A stretch of 36,790 nucleotides of DNA, taken from the NCBI GenBank assembly GCA_019416425.1, contig DXXK01000014.1, positions 1-36,790 of the forward strand, written 5' to 3'. The position numbers and the translations under genes are program-made. The notes under the pieces are model-generated. The model saw only the letters and a list, made by a program, of their open reading frames with translations, was not told where the DNA came from and searched no databases. This document shows, piece after piece, positions 23,301 through 31,215 of the stretch (the stretch's first letter is position 1; every line of letters starts with the position of its first letter). This DNA is from Bacteroidales bacterium (GTDB lineage: Bacteria > Bacteroidota > Bacteroidia > Bacteroidales > Muribaculaceae).

Positions 23301-24826
23301 CCGGGAGCGGAAACCAGTCCGGCGTAGCTGGCGGTAACCTGAGCCACGTAGTTCGACAGCTCGGCGTTCAGAGGAATGTTGGTGGCGCAGCTTGTGGCCT
23401 TGATGCCCTCGGCGATAACCTTGCCGTTCAGAGTCACGGTGTAGGTGATTGCATCGGGATTGACATAACCGCCATGGGCACCGGTCGTAACGGCGTTCCA
23501 GGTAACGGTCTGGTATGTCAGCTTGACGTTGCGCGGAGTGCTGGGGGTGTCGTCACCTACGTAAACGTCGGCGGTGGCAGCCTTCGACACATGCGAGCCG
23601 ATAGCGGCGGTGCAGGTGAAGGTAACCATACCGGGGGTCATGTCGATGGCGTTGACCACTACATTCTGACCGGGAGTGGCCGTACCCGTGGCGATCTGGC
23701 TGCCGTTGGCGCTGATCACATAGGTCAGCTTGGTGCTACCGGCAATCGCGGTGGCGCCTGCGGTCATGACAGGCATCTGGAACGTTACCTGACCGGTTGT
23801 CTGGTTGGTCGGGAAGGAAGCGCCGATGAACTGGGGAGCTACGGGTGCCAGAGGATCGGCAGGCTTCTGCTCGTCGATGTAGAGGCATGCGGTCTCGGGA
23901 GCGCCGGGAATCTCACACAGATCGGTTACGGCGTAGGTGTTGGCATCGATCGATACGATGGACGATGTCGCGTCATCGTTCGGGTTGTACAGATAGCTGT
24001 CGCTGCTGTAGTCATAGCCGAAACCGCCGATGTACTGGCTGGTAACGTTGATGTCGGCCTTCTTGGTGGCCGCACCGGTGTTGACGTCGACAGTGTACAG
24101 CTCGCTGGTGCCGCTGGGCTTGATCTTTACGGCATCGATGGTCTGGGTCTTGCTGTTGAACGTGAAGTTGGAGAAGATCACGTCGGAAAGGTTGGCATAC
24201 TCCTTCAGCACGGTGGACTCCAGAGTGGAGCAGTCCAGCTTGGCCCATCCCTTGTTACAGAAACCGAAGAAAGCGTTCTCCTCGGGCACATAGGCGCCGC
24301 GCTGGATGAACGGATCGAACTCCTCCTGCGAGCCAACCGAACGGCTTTTCTTGACAGCACCGGTGGTCAGGTCATAGACTCCGACCGAAATGCTGCTCAC
24401 ACCGCTCGATGACTGGTTGTACATAATTGCGTACAGCTCGTTCAAGTCGGCGTTGACACCGATGTTGTGGACACCGACCGCACCCTTGACAATGGGAGTG
24501 TAGGTACCGGTAGCCACATTCAGCTTACCGGCACCCAGCAGAGCCTGCGGATAAATCATACCGGCATAAATCTTGTCGGTAGTAACCGCTGCCTTGGCGG
24601 GCGCCTTCTTAATCTTAGTGACAGGACGGGTCACGTAGTTCTTCTGAACCACGAAACCACGAGTCTCTGCCTGACGAGTCCGTGCGGACTCGAGACCCTT
24701 GGCTTTGAAAACCTCCGCGTTTGCCTTGTCGAATGCACTTGCCTTCGCAGCCGTGACGGCCTGCGGAGCTGCGTATGCACCGACGCTCAGCAACAGCGAA
24801 AGTCCTAACATAGTCAGTTTTCTCAT
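20306..24826 (-). CDS. Large secreted multidomain protein with T9SS sorting tail (choice-of-anchor J type)
   Basis: 1506 residues. The signal peptide is MRKLTMLGLSLLLSVGAYAA. Residues about 80-330 look like a beta-propeller, with repeated TGAxxK and YxxD strands. Beta-sandwich repeats follow, two of them with GAHGGYV/GANGGYI and a D-x-I/T-Y strand. Jelly-roll (choice-of-anchor J/MAM-like) domains fit about 528-665 and 1192-1360, the latter starting DDFEDADAFAAEYGDW, with a third similar region at about 932-1050. A CARDB-like domain fits about 1055-1155. The last 70 residues end GIYVVKAGKNSVKVVVR, a type A T9SS sorting domain, so the protein is expected at the cell surface or outside. No catalytic residues are recognised; binding of glycan or protein is only inferred. 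It is monocistronic, with a terminator and a long leader. Confidence 0.85.
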   Translation of the reverse strand: MRKLTMLGLSLLLSVGAYAAPQAVTAAKASAFDKANAEVFKAKGLESARTRQAETRGFVVQKNYVTRPVTKIKKAPAKAAVTTDKIYAGMIYPQALLGAGKLNVATGTYTPIVKGAVGVHNIGVNADLNELYAIMYNQSSSGVSSISVGVYDLTTGAVKKSRSVGSQEEFDPFIQRGAYVPEENAFFGFCNKGWAKLDCSTLESTVLKEYANLSDVIFSNFTFNSKTQTIDAVKIKPSGTSELYTVDVNTGAATKKADINVTSQYIGGFGYDYSSDSYLYNPNDDATSSIVSIDANTYAVTDLCEIPGAPETACLYIDEQKPADPLAPVAPQFIGASFPTNQTTGQVTFQMPVMTAGATAIAGSTKLTYVISANGSQIATGTATPGQNVVVNAIDMTPGMVTFTCTAAIGSHVSKAATADVYVGDDTPSTPRNVKLTYQTVTWNAVTTGAHGGYVNPDAITYTVTLNGKVIAEGIKATSCATNIPLNAELSNYVAQVTASYAGLVSAPGSSNQILFGQAYSEPVEFAPTEEQADLFTIVNNNNDTKTWAFYAGTDYTAFRYAYNASKAADDYLFLPPVNVQDIESLHEFQMDYWTQSASYPEKFEVYIGRENTVDGLIKVVDEVEAKNTSSNKLTLKKYLEFPETGKWYIAVRACSAKNMYYLYVNNFKLSVSPAKIIGPAAITDVVAVPGEKGALNATVSFKLPTVDNAGNALKGDVTATLESLVDLKTVTGKPGAAQKVTLLTVQGDNDIEVNVSNNNILGMPTIVPVYTGVDLLGPVTDMRIDGTESNLGIAGSYKAPVEGANGGYIDRTGIDYSLWRKVQVGEFLGIPIYADQKIGEIGKDVMSFQTENMLPDGTPMASFQLGVAGTNAAGTGVILYSSTVLGTPYNLPMLEDFTKGSMTYTPIMLNTQGGMKQSYLGQAGLEKLDPNFATVNAAVVGQCATAGYGYWFLPKFSTLGKDKVAFKMNYYVGGCKNVKIYAESYDIPRTEIMDVNTVLGLAEGYQDLIIDLPAQFQNKAWVSITLYTEFSAEQKYFVWQSYDVVNMVQKDMVALDITAPKKVATGADYKVGVTVANYGITDAAGYTVELYANEEKVAEKTCGELASYAENSVEFDLSMSPVADEPIAYYAVVKQEGDADTANDKTATVEVSPKASMLPGATALTAGNSEGAVALTWDEPDMENITPEPVTDDFEDADAFAAEYGDWVFVDVDESAVGGFQGTDIPGITPGETKGSFWIWDQSQLGNQTFEAHSGTKYLFSLFNYDGQTPSDDWAISPELAGVEQTIEFYAKSYSADYPETIEVWYSTGSTDPKDFIKIEDAGGVNISAEWTLFEAFVPEGAKRFAIRSCADNAFMLMIDDVTYIPAGGVTGDLTLKGYNVYRDGVKINDALVEETAYADSNVTEGTEYTYVVVAIFEEGDGKMSNKATIKYQTSGLNGIEGGKLVAAGKGEIVIKGFEGEKVLISTADGKVIANGVAAATETVNVPAGIYVVKAGKNSVKVVVR

Positions 24827-25088
24827 ACTTACGTCAGTTAATTAAACATTAATTTATTTTGTTGCTCTCTCTTTCATTCTAATACCCTAAGGGAAACTGA
24901 AAAATCCTCATGATTTCAGGCTTACTCCTAAAGTACTATGCAGCTTTATGTATGTGTGTTCTGTTCGTAATTTATAAGTTGATTTCTTAATGGCTATCCG
25001 ATACCGCCGAAATCAATGCAACGGCACCTTGGTTTATATTGACGAGCGCTTAAAGCGTCCTGTGTCGACTTGACGTTACTTTCGCCTG
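24827..25088 (-). other. Long 5' leader of the 1506-residue protein gene
   Basis: If transcription starts just after the -7 box at 25096-25089, the leader is about 255 bases. It is AT-rich, and I see no ORF with coding character, no recognised riboswitch and no stable long hairpin. An A/T-rich stretch precedes the ATG. Confidence 0.4.
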
Positions 25089-25096
25089 CAAAGATA
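25089..25096 (-). promoter_or_regulatory. -7 promoter element of the 1506-residue protein gene
   Basis: The minus strand reads TATCTTTG, matching TAnnTTTG and followed by CAGGCG. The same octamer serves the M6 protease gene at 28193-28186. No good -33 box is seen. Confidence 0.55.
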
Positions 25097-25240
25097 CAAA
25101 ATATTTTTTTGATTTTATAACATTCTTGTATTTTTTTATCCTTTCAGACGCATCAGGTTCAATATTTAACATATTGTCAGGCCAAAAAGAGTGAACTTTT
25201 TTACTAAAGGCTATCCGTTGCACCCACCGGGCGAATTGTC

Positions 25241-25271
25241 AAGGGTGTGCCGACCCGGTCGGCACACCCTT
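25241..25271 (-). terminator. Terminator hairpin after the M6 protease gene
   Basis: A perfect 14-bp inverted repeat (25241-25254 with 25258-25271) and a 3-base loop, 40 bases after the stop. There is no T-run. Confidence 0.7.
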
Positions 25272-25311
25272 AGCTTACATCAGAGCAGCCCGGGGCGCTC
25301 CGGAGGTGTAT

Positions 25312-28155
25312 TTACTTAACCATCACCTTCACGACCTTGCCTGTGGCGCGCTCGGTCACGATGTAGCAGCCGGCAGCCGGCAGCTTCAGCTCGCCCATGC
25401 CTTCGGCTACCGTGGAGCCCGTCAGGTCATATACCGTTACCAGATTGTCGCCCGCATAGACCGTTCGGCCTGCGATGCGGAAGGCAGGTGCCTCGGAGCC
25501 TACGGACTCGATGCCGGACTGGCCGCCCTGCGTGGTGACGCTGATCTCGTTGCTGAGCTGTGAGTACAGGTTGCCGTCTATGCCCTGCACCTTATAATAA
25601 TAAGGAGTGCCGGCCTTCAGGCCATCGATCTTGCAGCTGGTGACATTGCCGACCTTCTTGCCGTTGAAGCCGGACAGATATACAGGCTTGCCGTCGCCGT
25701 TGTAGGTCAGCACGATGTCGTCCAGGGCCATGGAGCCGCTGGCGCCCGTGCGGATGAAGTCGATGCGCACACTGGTGGTGCCGGCGGGAATATCCTCCAC
25801 CGTAATGGTCTTGCCTCCCTTGATGCGGGGGATGTTGTCGCTGAAGATCTCAGTCCACTTGTTGTTGCAGAAGCCATAGACGCGGACCTGGTCCTTGTCG
25901 CCGGTGTTGCTGCCGCGGCACCAGAACTGCAGGCCGACAACACCGTCGGCGTACTCGCCGGTGGTCACGTTGTCGCCGCTCTTCACCATTCGCAGCGAAG
26001 GAATGGCCGCGCCGCAGTAGGACGCCATGCCGTAGCTGTTGGTACTTGTTGAGCTCCAGCCTTCCGGAAGTTCCTTGACTCCGTCGGTGAAGTCGCAGCT
26101 TATGCTCTTCCTGTCACCCGCCTTCTTGGTGTAGACATACAGGGAATAGTCCGATGCGTCGGCCAGGCTCTCCCAGTTGGCGGTGAAACCCTCCTCGGTG
26201 ACGTCACTCGCCTCGGTGGCGACAGCGGCGTAGGCCTCGATGGTCAGGGCCGGAACCTTGACCTCGATCTCGTTGGACTCACCCGAGACATTCCATCCAT
26301 CCATGACACTGACTGTATAATAATAGGTGGTGCCCGGCTTCAGATCCGTCACCTTATAGCTCGACACCTTGCCGACATTCAGCATGGCGTAGCCCTCGAC
26401 ATTGTGGTTTTTGCCGCCGTTCTTGGTGTATACGGTCAGCAGGTGGTCGTTGTTGCCGGCTTTCCTCCAGTTGGCGGTGAATCCGTAGGGGTGCAGGGCA
26501 GTCGCAGCAGTTGCCTGGGTGCCTTCCACCTCGCCGCCGCCATTGATCTTGAAGGTGATGTTGCCGCCGTTCTCGGCGATATCGGTCAACGGCACATCGA
26601 TAGCGGTACCGTTCCATGTCTTCATCGCCGGATTGGTGCTGGCGGTGAACTCTGTCTTGTTGGAGGTGCCCGGGAATGCGTCGCCCGCGCGCGAGCCATC
26701 GCTCTGCGTGCCGTCGGCCTCCTCTATATCCACATACTGGTGGCTGGGGGTGTTGTTCACCTCGTTGCGGTTCCATACCGACTCATTGTAGTCCACATGC
26801 CATACCAGCATGCCGTGGCCGGGGATGTATGTGTCCCAGCCTGTCTTCTGGCGGTTCTCCACCAGGAAGAACTCGGTGTCCTTCGGAGTCCGGATCACTC
26901 CGGCCACATTCTCGGAGATGGGGGGGAGCATTGCGTTGGCGGGATCCGACATCTCGCGCGGTGCCATCCATCCAAGCGCATAACGCTCGAAGGCACTGTA
27001 CAGCGGGGGCGTCATGCCGTCGTTGTTGTAGGGACCGTAGTCAAGCGCGCTCCACGCTCCGGGGGTGAAGGAGCTGGTGTAGCGCGTGGCGTACAGGTCG
27101 GGCAGTCCCATCACGTGGCTGAACTCGTGGATGAACGTGCCGACACCGTCGGGACGTCCGTTCTCCCACTCGTTGCTGCATCCGTAAGTGTAGACACGGA
27201 CGCCGTCGTAGTAAAGGTTGGGATATCCTGCGCTGGCCATGTTCCAGGAGTGGGGCCATACGGTATCGGCCGAGCCGCCCGATGCCTCGCCGCGGCCGGC
27301 GTAGAAGATGAACACGTTGTCCACCACGCCGTCGTGGTTACGGTCGTACTCGGTGAAGTCAATCTCGTCGTCCAGCTGGTCGCAGGCCTCCTTGACCATA
27401 TCGCCGGGACGCTGGTCGTCGCCGCCGTAGCCGTTGCCGCCGTACCACGCCATGTTATGGCTCAGGGTGATGGGACCGTAGACATCGAAATCGCACACGA
27501 AGTTGCCGCCGGAGTTCAGCTCGAAGTACTCCTTGGCGCAGCCCGTGCCGCCGTAGTCGTTGAAGCCGGTCTGGTTCAGCATGCGGCTGAAGTAGTCATG
27601 AGGATCGCTGAGCTTGAACTTGGTGTCCTGGTACTCCACCAGGATGACGATGGCCTTCTGATGGCCGTAGGCGGGGAAGCGGAGGTCCGGGAACAGACCG
27701 TAGCCGCGATCGAAGGGAGGCCCTTCCGGCTCATCCTGATCGGAAGCCTTGGCGGGGCGGTCCATCTTGAGGTCACCGACCATGTCGCGGCGCTGGAACT
27801 TCTGCGCGTAGGCGCGGACGCGGCCCTCCACACCGTCAAGGTCAACACTGCTCAGGAACTGACCGGCCGACGCGTCGCGCATGGATTTGTCCTGGGCCTT
27901 GATGCCCGACGCAATCAATTCCCCGGCGGCGTTGTAGTCGCAGTAGTAGAAGTTGCCGTCCTTCTCCATCAAGGGATAGCCATCTTCGGTGAAATACTGG
28001 TGGAAGAATTCATCGCCCACAAGCCGTACGTTCAACTCGCGTCCGTCAGCGGTGCCGACGCGCATCACTCCCGGCTTGGCCGGTACGGCCATCAGTGCCT
28101 GTGCACCACACAGTGCAGCCGCTACCAGGGCTGTAGTGAGTAAGTGTTTATTCAT
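25312..28155 (-). CDS. M6 family (immune inhibitor A-like) metalloprotease with FN3 domains and T9SS tail
   Basis: 947 residues. The signal peptide MNKHLLTTALVAAALCGAQA covers about 1-23. An N-terminal propeptide-like region runs to about 160. The M6 catalytic domain (about 165-535) has the zinc motif HEFSH at 343-347 followed by GLPDLYA, and the upstream WYGGNGYGGDDQ and DRNHDGVVDNVFIFYAGRGE typical of the family. A first fibronectin type III domain is at about 541-630. A second begins at about 641, is interrupted by a jelly-roll-like domain (about 680-820) and resumes to about 872. The last 70 residues, ending VTERATGKVVKVMVK, are a T9SS sorting domain. The expected role is extracellular proteolysis. 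The ATG at 28155 is used; the upstream in-frame extension lacks signal-peptide character. Confidence 0.9.
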   Translation of the reverse strand: MNKHLLTTALVAAALCGAQALMAVPAKPGVMRVGTADGRELNVRLVGDEFFHQYFTEDGYPLMEKDGNFYYCDYNAAGELIASGIKAQDKSMRDASAGQFLSSVDLDGVEGRVRAYAQKFQRRDMVGDLKMDRPAKASDQDEPEGPPFDRGYGLFPDLRFPAYGHQKAIVILVEYQDTKFKLSDPHDYFSRMLNQTGFNDYGGTGCAKEYFELNSGGNFVCDFDVYGPITLSHNMAWYGGNGYGGDDQRPGDMVKEACDQLDDEIDFTEYDRNHDGVVDNVFIFYAGRGEASGGSADTVWPHSWNMASAGYPNLYYDGVRVYTYGCSNEWENGRPDGVGTFIHEFSHVMGLPDLYATRYTSSFTPGAWSALDYGPYNNDGMTPPLYSAFERYALGWMAPREMSDPANAMLPPISENVAGVIRTPKDTEFFLVENRQKTGWDTYIPGHGMLVWHVDYNESVWNRNEVNNTPSHQYVDIEEADGTQSDGSRAGDAFPGTSNKTEFTASTNPAMKTWNGTAIDVPLTDIAENGGNITFKINGGGEVEGTQATAATALHPYGFTANWRKAGNNDHLLTVYTKNGGKNHNVEGYAMLNVGKVSSYKVTDLKPGTTYYYTVSVMDGWNVSGESNEIEVKVPALTIEAYAAVATEASDVTEEGFTANWESLADASDYSLYVYTKKAGDRKSISCDFTDGVKELPEGWSSTSTNSYGMASYCGAAIPSLRMVKSGDNVTTGEYADGVVGLQFWCRGSNTGDKDQVRVYGFCNNKWTEIFSDNIPRIKGGKTITVEDIPAGTTSVRIDFIRTGASGSMALDDIVLTYNGDGKPVYLSGFNGKKVGNVTSCKIDGLKAGTPYYYKVQGIDGNLYSQLSNEISVTTQGGQSGIESVGSEAPAFRIAGRTVYAGDNLVTVYDLTGSTVAEGMGELKLPAAGCYIVTERATGKVVKVMVK

Positions 28156-28185
28156 AACTAAGTCATTATTGGCATAGAATTGACG

Positions 28186-28193
28186 CAAAGATA
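28186..28193 (-). promoter_or_regulatory. -7 promoter element of the M6 protease gene
   Basis: The minus strand reads TATCTTTG, giving a leader of about 25 bases. It is identical to the box of the downstream secreted-protein gene, in a similar context (TATCTTTGC). Confidence 0.6.
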
Positions 28194-28326
28194 ATCTTTT
28201 TTTTGTCAATATCATAAAAATTTTATCATTTTGTTAAAAAATTTTAATAATCGCGAAAAAACCACATCCATATCCGAAAAATAGTTATCAAAAATACAAA
28301 ACAAGGGCAGCAACGGCCAAAAATGA

Positions 28327-28363
28327 CACGGCACATACCCGTAATTAACGGATATGTGCCGTG
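28327..28363 (-). terminator. Terminator of the sdhCAB operon
   Basis: Outer 11-bp arms 28327-28337 and 28353-28363, one mismatch, then an inner 4-bp stem with a 5-base loop. On the minus strand it is followed by TCATTTTTGG. It lies about 57 bases after the sdhB stop. Confidence 0.75.
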
Positions 28364-28420
28364 CTATATTTCGGATGCACGGAGAGCTGCCTCCGGTATG
28401 TGCGGTTCAACCGGAGTCTA

Positions 28421-29179
28421 TCACTCGCTGCACTTGGCGGCGATGAACTCGCGGTTCATGCGGGCGATGTTGGCCATCTTGATGTTCTTGGGGCACTCGG
28501 CGCTACATGCGCCGGTGTTGGTGCAGTTACCGAACCCGAGCTCGTCCATCTTGGCCACCATAGCCTTGGCGCGGCGGTACTTCTCGACCGCGCCCTGGGG
28601 CAGACGCGACAGCTGGGATATCTTGGCCGATACAAACAGCATGGCGGAGCCGTTCTTGCAGGCCGCCACGCAGGCGCCGCATCCGATGCAGCTGGCGGAG
28701 TCCATGGCCTCGTCGGCCTGAACCTTGGAGATGGGCAGGTCGTTGGCGTCCTGGGCGCCCCCGCAGTTGAACGATACGTAACCGCCGGCCTGCTGGATCT
28801 TGTCGAACGCATTGCGGTCCACCATCAGGTCCTTGATCACCGGGAATGCGGCCGAACGCCAGGGCTCAACCGTGATGGTCTCGCCGTTGGCGAAACGACG
28901 CATGTACAGCTGGCAGGTCGTCGCACCCGTGGCCGGGCCGTGGGGATGTCCGTTGATGTAGAGCGAGCACATGCCGCAGATGCCCTCGCGGCAGTCATGG
29001 TCGAACACGATGGGCTCCTCGCCCTTCTCGATCAGCATCTCGTTCAGGATGTCGAGCGTCTCCAGGAACGATGTGTCGGGAGTCGTCTCCACATTGTTGT
29101 AGACAACGAACTGTCCCGGTTCCTTGGGTCCGCGCTGACGCCAGACCCTAAGGTTAACTTTCATTATTTTGTCTTCCAT
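28421..29179 (-). CDS. sdhB: Succinate dehydrogenase/fumarate reductase iron-sulfur subunit
   Basis: 252 residues. Cysteines for the [2Fe-2S] centre are C63, C68, C71 and C89 (CREGICGMC...C). Those for the [4Fe-4S] and [3Fe-4S] centres are in CIGCGACVAACK (C164, C167, C170, C174) and CTNTGACSAECPK (C219, C225, C229). It passes electrons between the flavin of SdhA and the haem/menaquinone subunit. In anaerobic Bacteroidales this complex works mainly as fumarate reductase, making succinate and regenerating menaquinone (often called frdB). It is the last gene of the operon, six bases after sdhA. Confidence 0.96.
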   Translation of the reverse strand: MEDKIMKVNLRVWRQRGPKEPGQFVVYNNVETTPDTSFLETLDILNEMLIEKGEEPIVFDHDCREGICGMCSLYINGHPHGPATGATTCQLYMRRFANGETITVEPWRSAAFPVIKDLMVDRNAFDKIQQAGGYVSFNCGGAQDANDLPISKVQADEAMDSASCIGCGACVAACKNGSAMLFVSAKISQLSRLPQGAVEKYRRAKAMVAKMDELGFGNCTNTGACSAECPKNIKMANIARMNREFIAAKCSE

Positions 29180-29185
29180 CTTCTT

Positions 29186-31210
29186 TTATGACTTATAGTT
29201 ACGGGTCTGTACCTTGATTGCTTCATATTCCAGAGGCTCCTTGATGAGCTCGGGTGCCGTTGTGTCGGCGCCTTCGTAAGCCCAGCAGGCCACGTAGAAG
29301 TAGTCCTTGTCGTCACGCTTGGCCTCGCCCTCCTCGGTCTGGTACTCCGTACGGAAGTGGCCGCCGCAGGACTCGTTGCGGTTCAGCGCGTCGTAAGCGA
29401 TCAGCTCGCCCATCGTAATGAAGTCGCGCAGACGGAACGCCTTGTCAAGCTCTACGTTCATGCCCTCGCCGCAGGTGCCGGGTACGAACAGGTCCTTCTC
29501 GAACGTCTCGCGCAGCTTCGACAGCTCGGCGATGGCCTTCTCCAGTCCTGCCTTGTCGCGGGCCATGCCCACGTACTCCCACATGATGTGGCCCAGCTCC
29601 TTGTGGATCGAGTCGACCGAACGGTGACCCTTGATGTCCATCAGCTTCTGCTCCTCCTCCTCGCACTTGCGCTGTGCGGCCTCGAACTCGGGGGTGTCGG
29701 TCTTGAAATGAGGAACGGTGATCTGGTCGCTCAGGTAGTTCTGGATGGTGTAGGGCAGCACGAAGTAACCGTCGGCCAGACCCTGCATCAGGGCTGAGGC
29801 GCCCAGACGGTTGGCGCCGTGGTCGGAGAAGTTGCACTCGCCGATGGCGAACAGGCCCTTGATGGAGGTCTGCAGCTCGTAGTCAACCCAGAGGCCGCCC
29901 ATGGTGTAGTGGATGGCAGGGTAGATCATCATCGGGTTGTAGTACTTCACGCCGTCGATCTCCCTGGCCAGCTGGCCGGGATTGACGTCGGTGATCTCCT
30001 CGTACATGTCGAACAGGTTGCCGTAACGCTGACGGACAACGTCGATGCCCAGACGGTTGATGGCCTCGGAGAAGTCCAGGAACACGGCCAGGCCGGTGTT
30101 GTTCACGCCGTATCCGGCGTCGCAGCGCTCCTTGGCGGCACGCGAGGCCACGTCACGCGGCACCAGGTTACCGAATGCCGGGTAGCGGCGCTCCAGATAG
30201 TAGTCGCGACGGTCCTCGGGTATGTCGGCGCCGGTGATCTCGCCGCTCTGCAGCTTCTTGGCGTCCTCGATATCCTTCGGAACCCAGATGCGGCCGTCGT
30301 TACGCAGCGACTCCGACATCAGGGTCAGCTTGGACTGCTTGTCGCCGTGAACGGGGATACAGGTGGGGTGGATCTGCACGTAGGCCGGGTTGGCGAAGTA
30401 AGCGCCCTTGCGGTAGCAGGCCATGGCGCCCGAGCAGTTGCAGCCCATTGCGTTGGTGGACAGGAAGTAGGTGTTGCCGTAACCGCCGGTGGCCAGTACC
30501 ACGGCGTGGGCGGCGAAGCGCTCGAACTTACCTGTTACCAGGTTCTTGGCGATGATGCCGCGTGCACGCTCCACACCGTCCTTGTCCTTGACCAGCACCA
30601 GCTCGTGCATCTCGTAGCGGTTGAAGCTCTGCACCTTGCCGGCGTTGATCTGACGGTTCAGGCTGGAGTAGGCGCCCAGCAGCAGCTGCTGACCGGTCTG
30701 ACCCTTGGCGTAGAACGTACGGGACACCTGGGCGCCGCCGAACGAACGGTTGGCCAGCAGGCCGCCGTACTCGCGTGCGAAGGGAACGCCCTGTGCCACG
30801 CACTGGTCGATGATGTTGTTCGATACCTCGGCCAGACGGTATACGTTGGCCTCGCGTGCACGGTAGTCACCGCCCTTGACGGTATCGTAGAACAGACGGT
30901 AGACCGAGTCGCCGTCGTTCTGGTAGTTCTTGGCTGCGTTGATACCACCCTGCGCGGCGATGGAGTGCGCGCGGCGGGGCGAATCCTGGATGCAGAAGTT
31001 CAATACGTTGAAGCCCAGCTCGGCCAGCGTCGAGGCGGCCGACGCTCCGGCCAGACCCGTACCCACGACTATGATGTCCAGACGACGCTTGTTCGCGGGA
31101 TTCACAAGCTTCTGATGCGCCTTATAGTTAGTCCACTTTTCAGCGACCGGTCCCTCGGGAATCTTGGAATCCGCAGGGGCCATTACTTTGATGTTCTTTG
31201 TTAAATCCAT
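29186..31210 (-). CDS. sdhA: Fumarate reductase/succinate dehydrogenase flavoprotein subunit
   Basis: 674 residues. The FAD motif VGTGLAGASAASTLAELG is near residues 50-67. RRAHSIAAQGGINAAKNY surrounds the FAD-linked region, with AHS in place of the His-containing segment used for covalent FAD attachment in this family. ATGGYGNTYFLSTNA, HPTCIP, the catalytic-arginine block RRYPAFGNLVPRDVASR and HYTMGGLWVD follow. SFGGAQVSRTFYAKGQTG is the substrate capping region. The C-terminal region includes NRNESCGGHFRTEYQT. The order sdhC-sdhA-sdhB and the overall family are those of menaquinone-linked Bacteroidota enzymes (frdA). The gaps on both sides are five to six bases, so the genes form one transcript. 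Confidence 0.97.
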   Translation of the reverse strand: MDLTKNIKVMAPADSKIPEGPVAEKWTNYKAHQKLVNPANKRRLDIIVVGTGLAGASAASTLAELGFNVLNFCIQDSPRRAHSIAAQGGINAAKNYQNDGDSVYRLFYDTVKGGDYRAREANVYRLAEVSNNIIDQCVAQGVPFAREYGGLLANRSFGGAQVSRTFYAKGQTGQQLLLGAYSSLNRQINAGKVQSFNRYEMHELVLVKDKDGVERARGIIAKNLVTGKFERFAAHAVVLATGGYGNTYFLSTNAMGCNCSGAMACYRKGAYFANPAYVQIHPTCIPVHGDKQSKLTLMSESLRNDGRIWVPKDIEDAKKLQSGEITGADIPEDRRDYYLERRYPAFGNLVPRDVASRAAKERCDAGYGVNNTGLAVFLDFSEAINRLGIDVVRQRYGNLFDMYEEITDVNPGQLAREIDGVKYYNPMMIYPAIHYTMGGLWVDYELQTSIKGLFAIGECNFSDHGANRLGASALMQGLADGYFVLPYTIQNYLSDQITVPHFKTDTPEFEAAQRKCEEEEQKLMDIKGHRSVDSIHKELGHIMWEYVGMARDKAGLEKAIAELSKLRETFEKDLFVPGTCGEGMNVELDKAFRLRDFITMGELIAYDALNRNESCGGHFRTEYQTEEGEAKRDDKDYFYVACWAYEGADTTAPELIKEPLEYEAIKVQTRNYKS

Positions 31211-31215
31211 ATCGC

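Noticed and set aside
23066..24412. Plus-strand ORF of 448 codons opposite the 1506-residue protein
   Set aside because: Antisense shadow; Gly/Val-rich with no domain, while the minus-strand frame has clear domain structure.
26404..28143. Plus-strand ORF of 579 codons opposite the M6 protease
   Set aside because: Antisense shadow of a well-supported protease gene with signal peptide, HEFSH and T9SS tail.
29819..31204. Plus-strand ORF of 461 codons opposite sdhA
   Set aside because: Antisense shadow of the flavoprotein gene.
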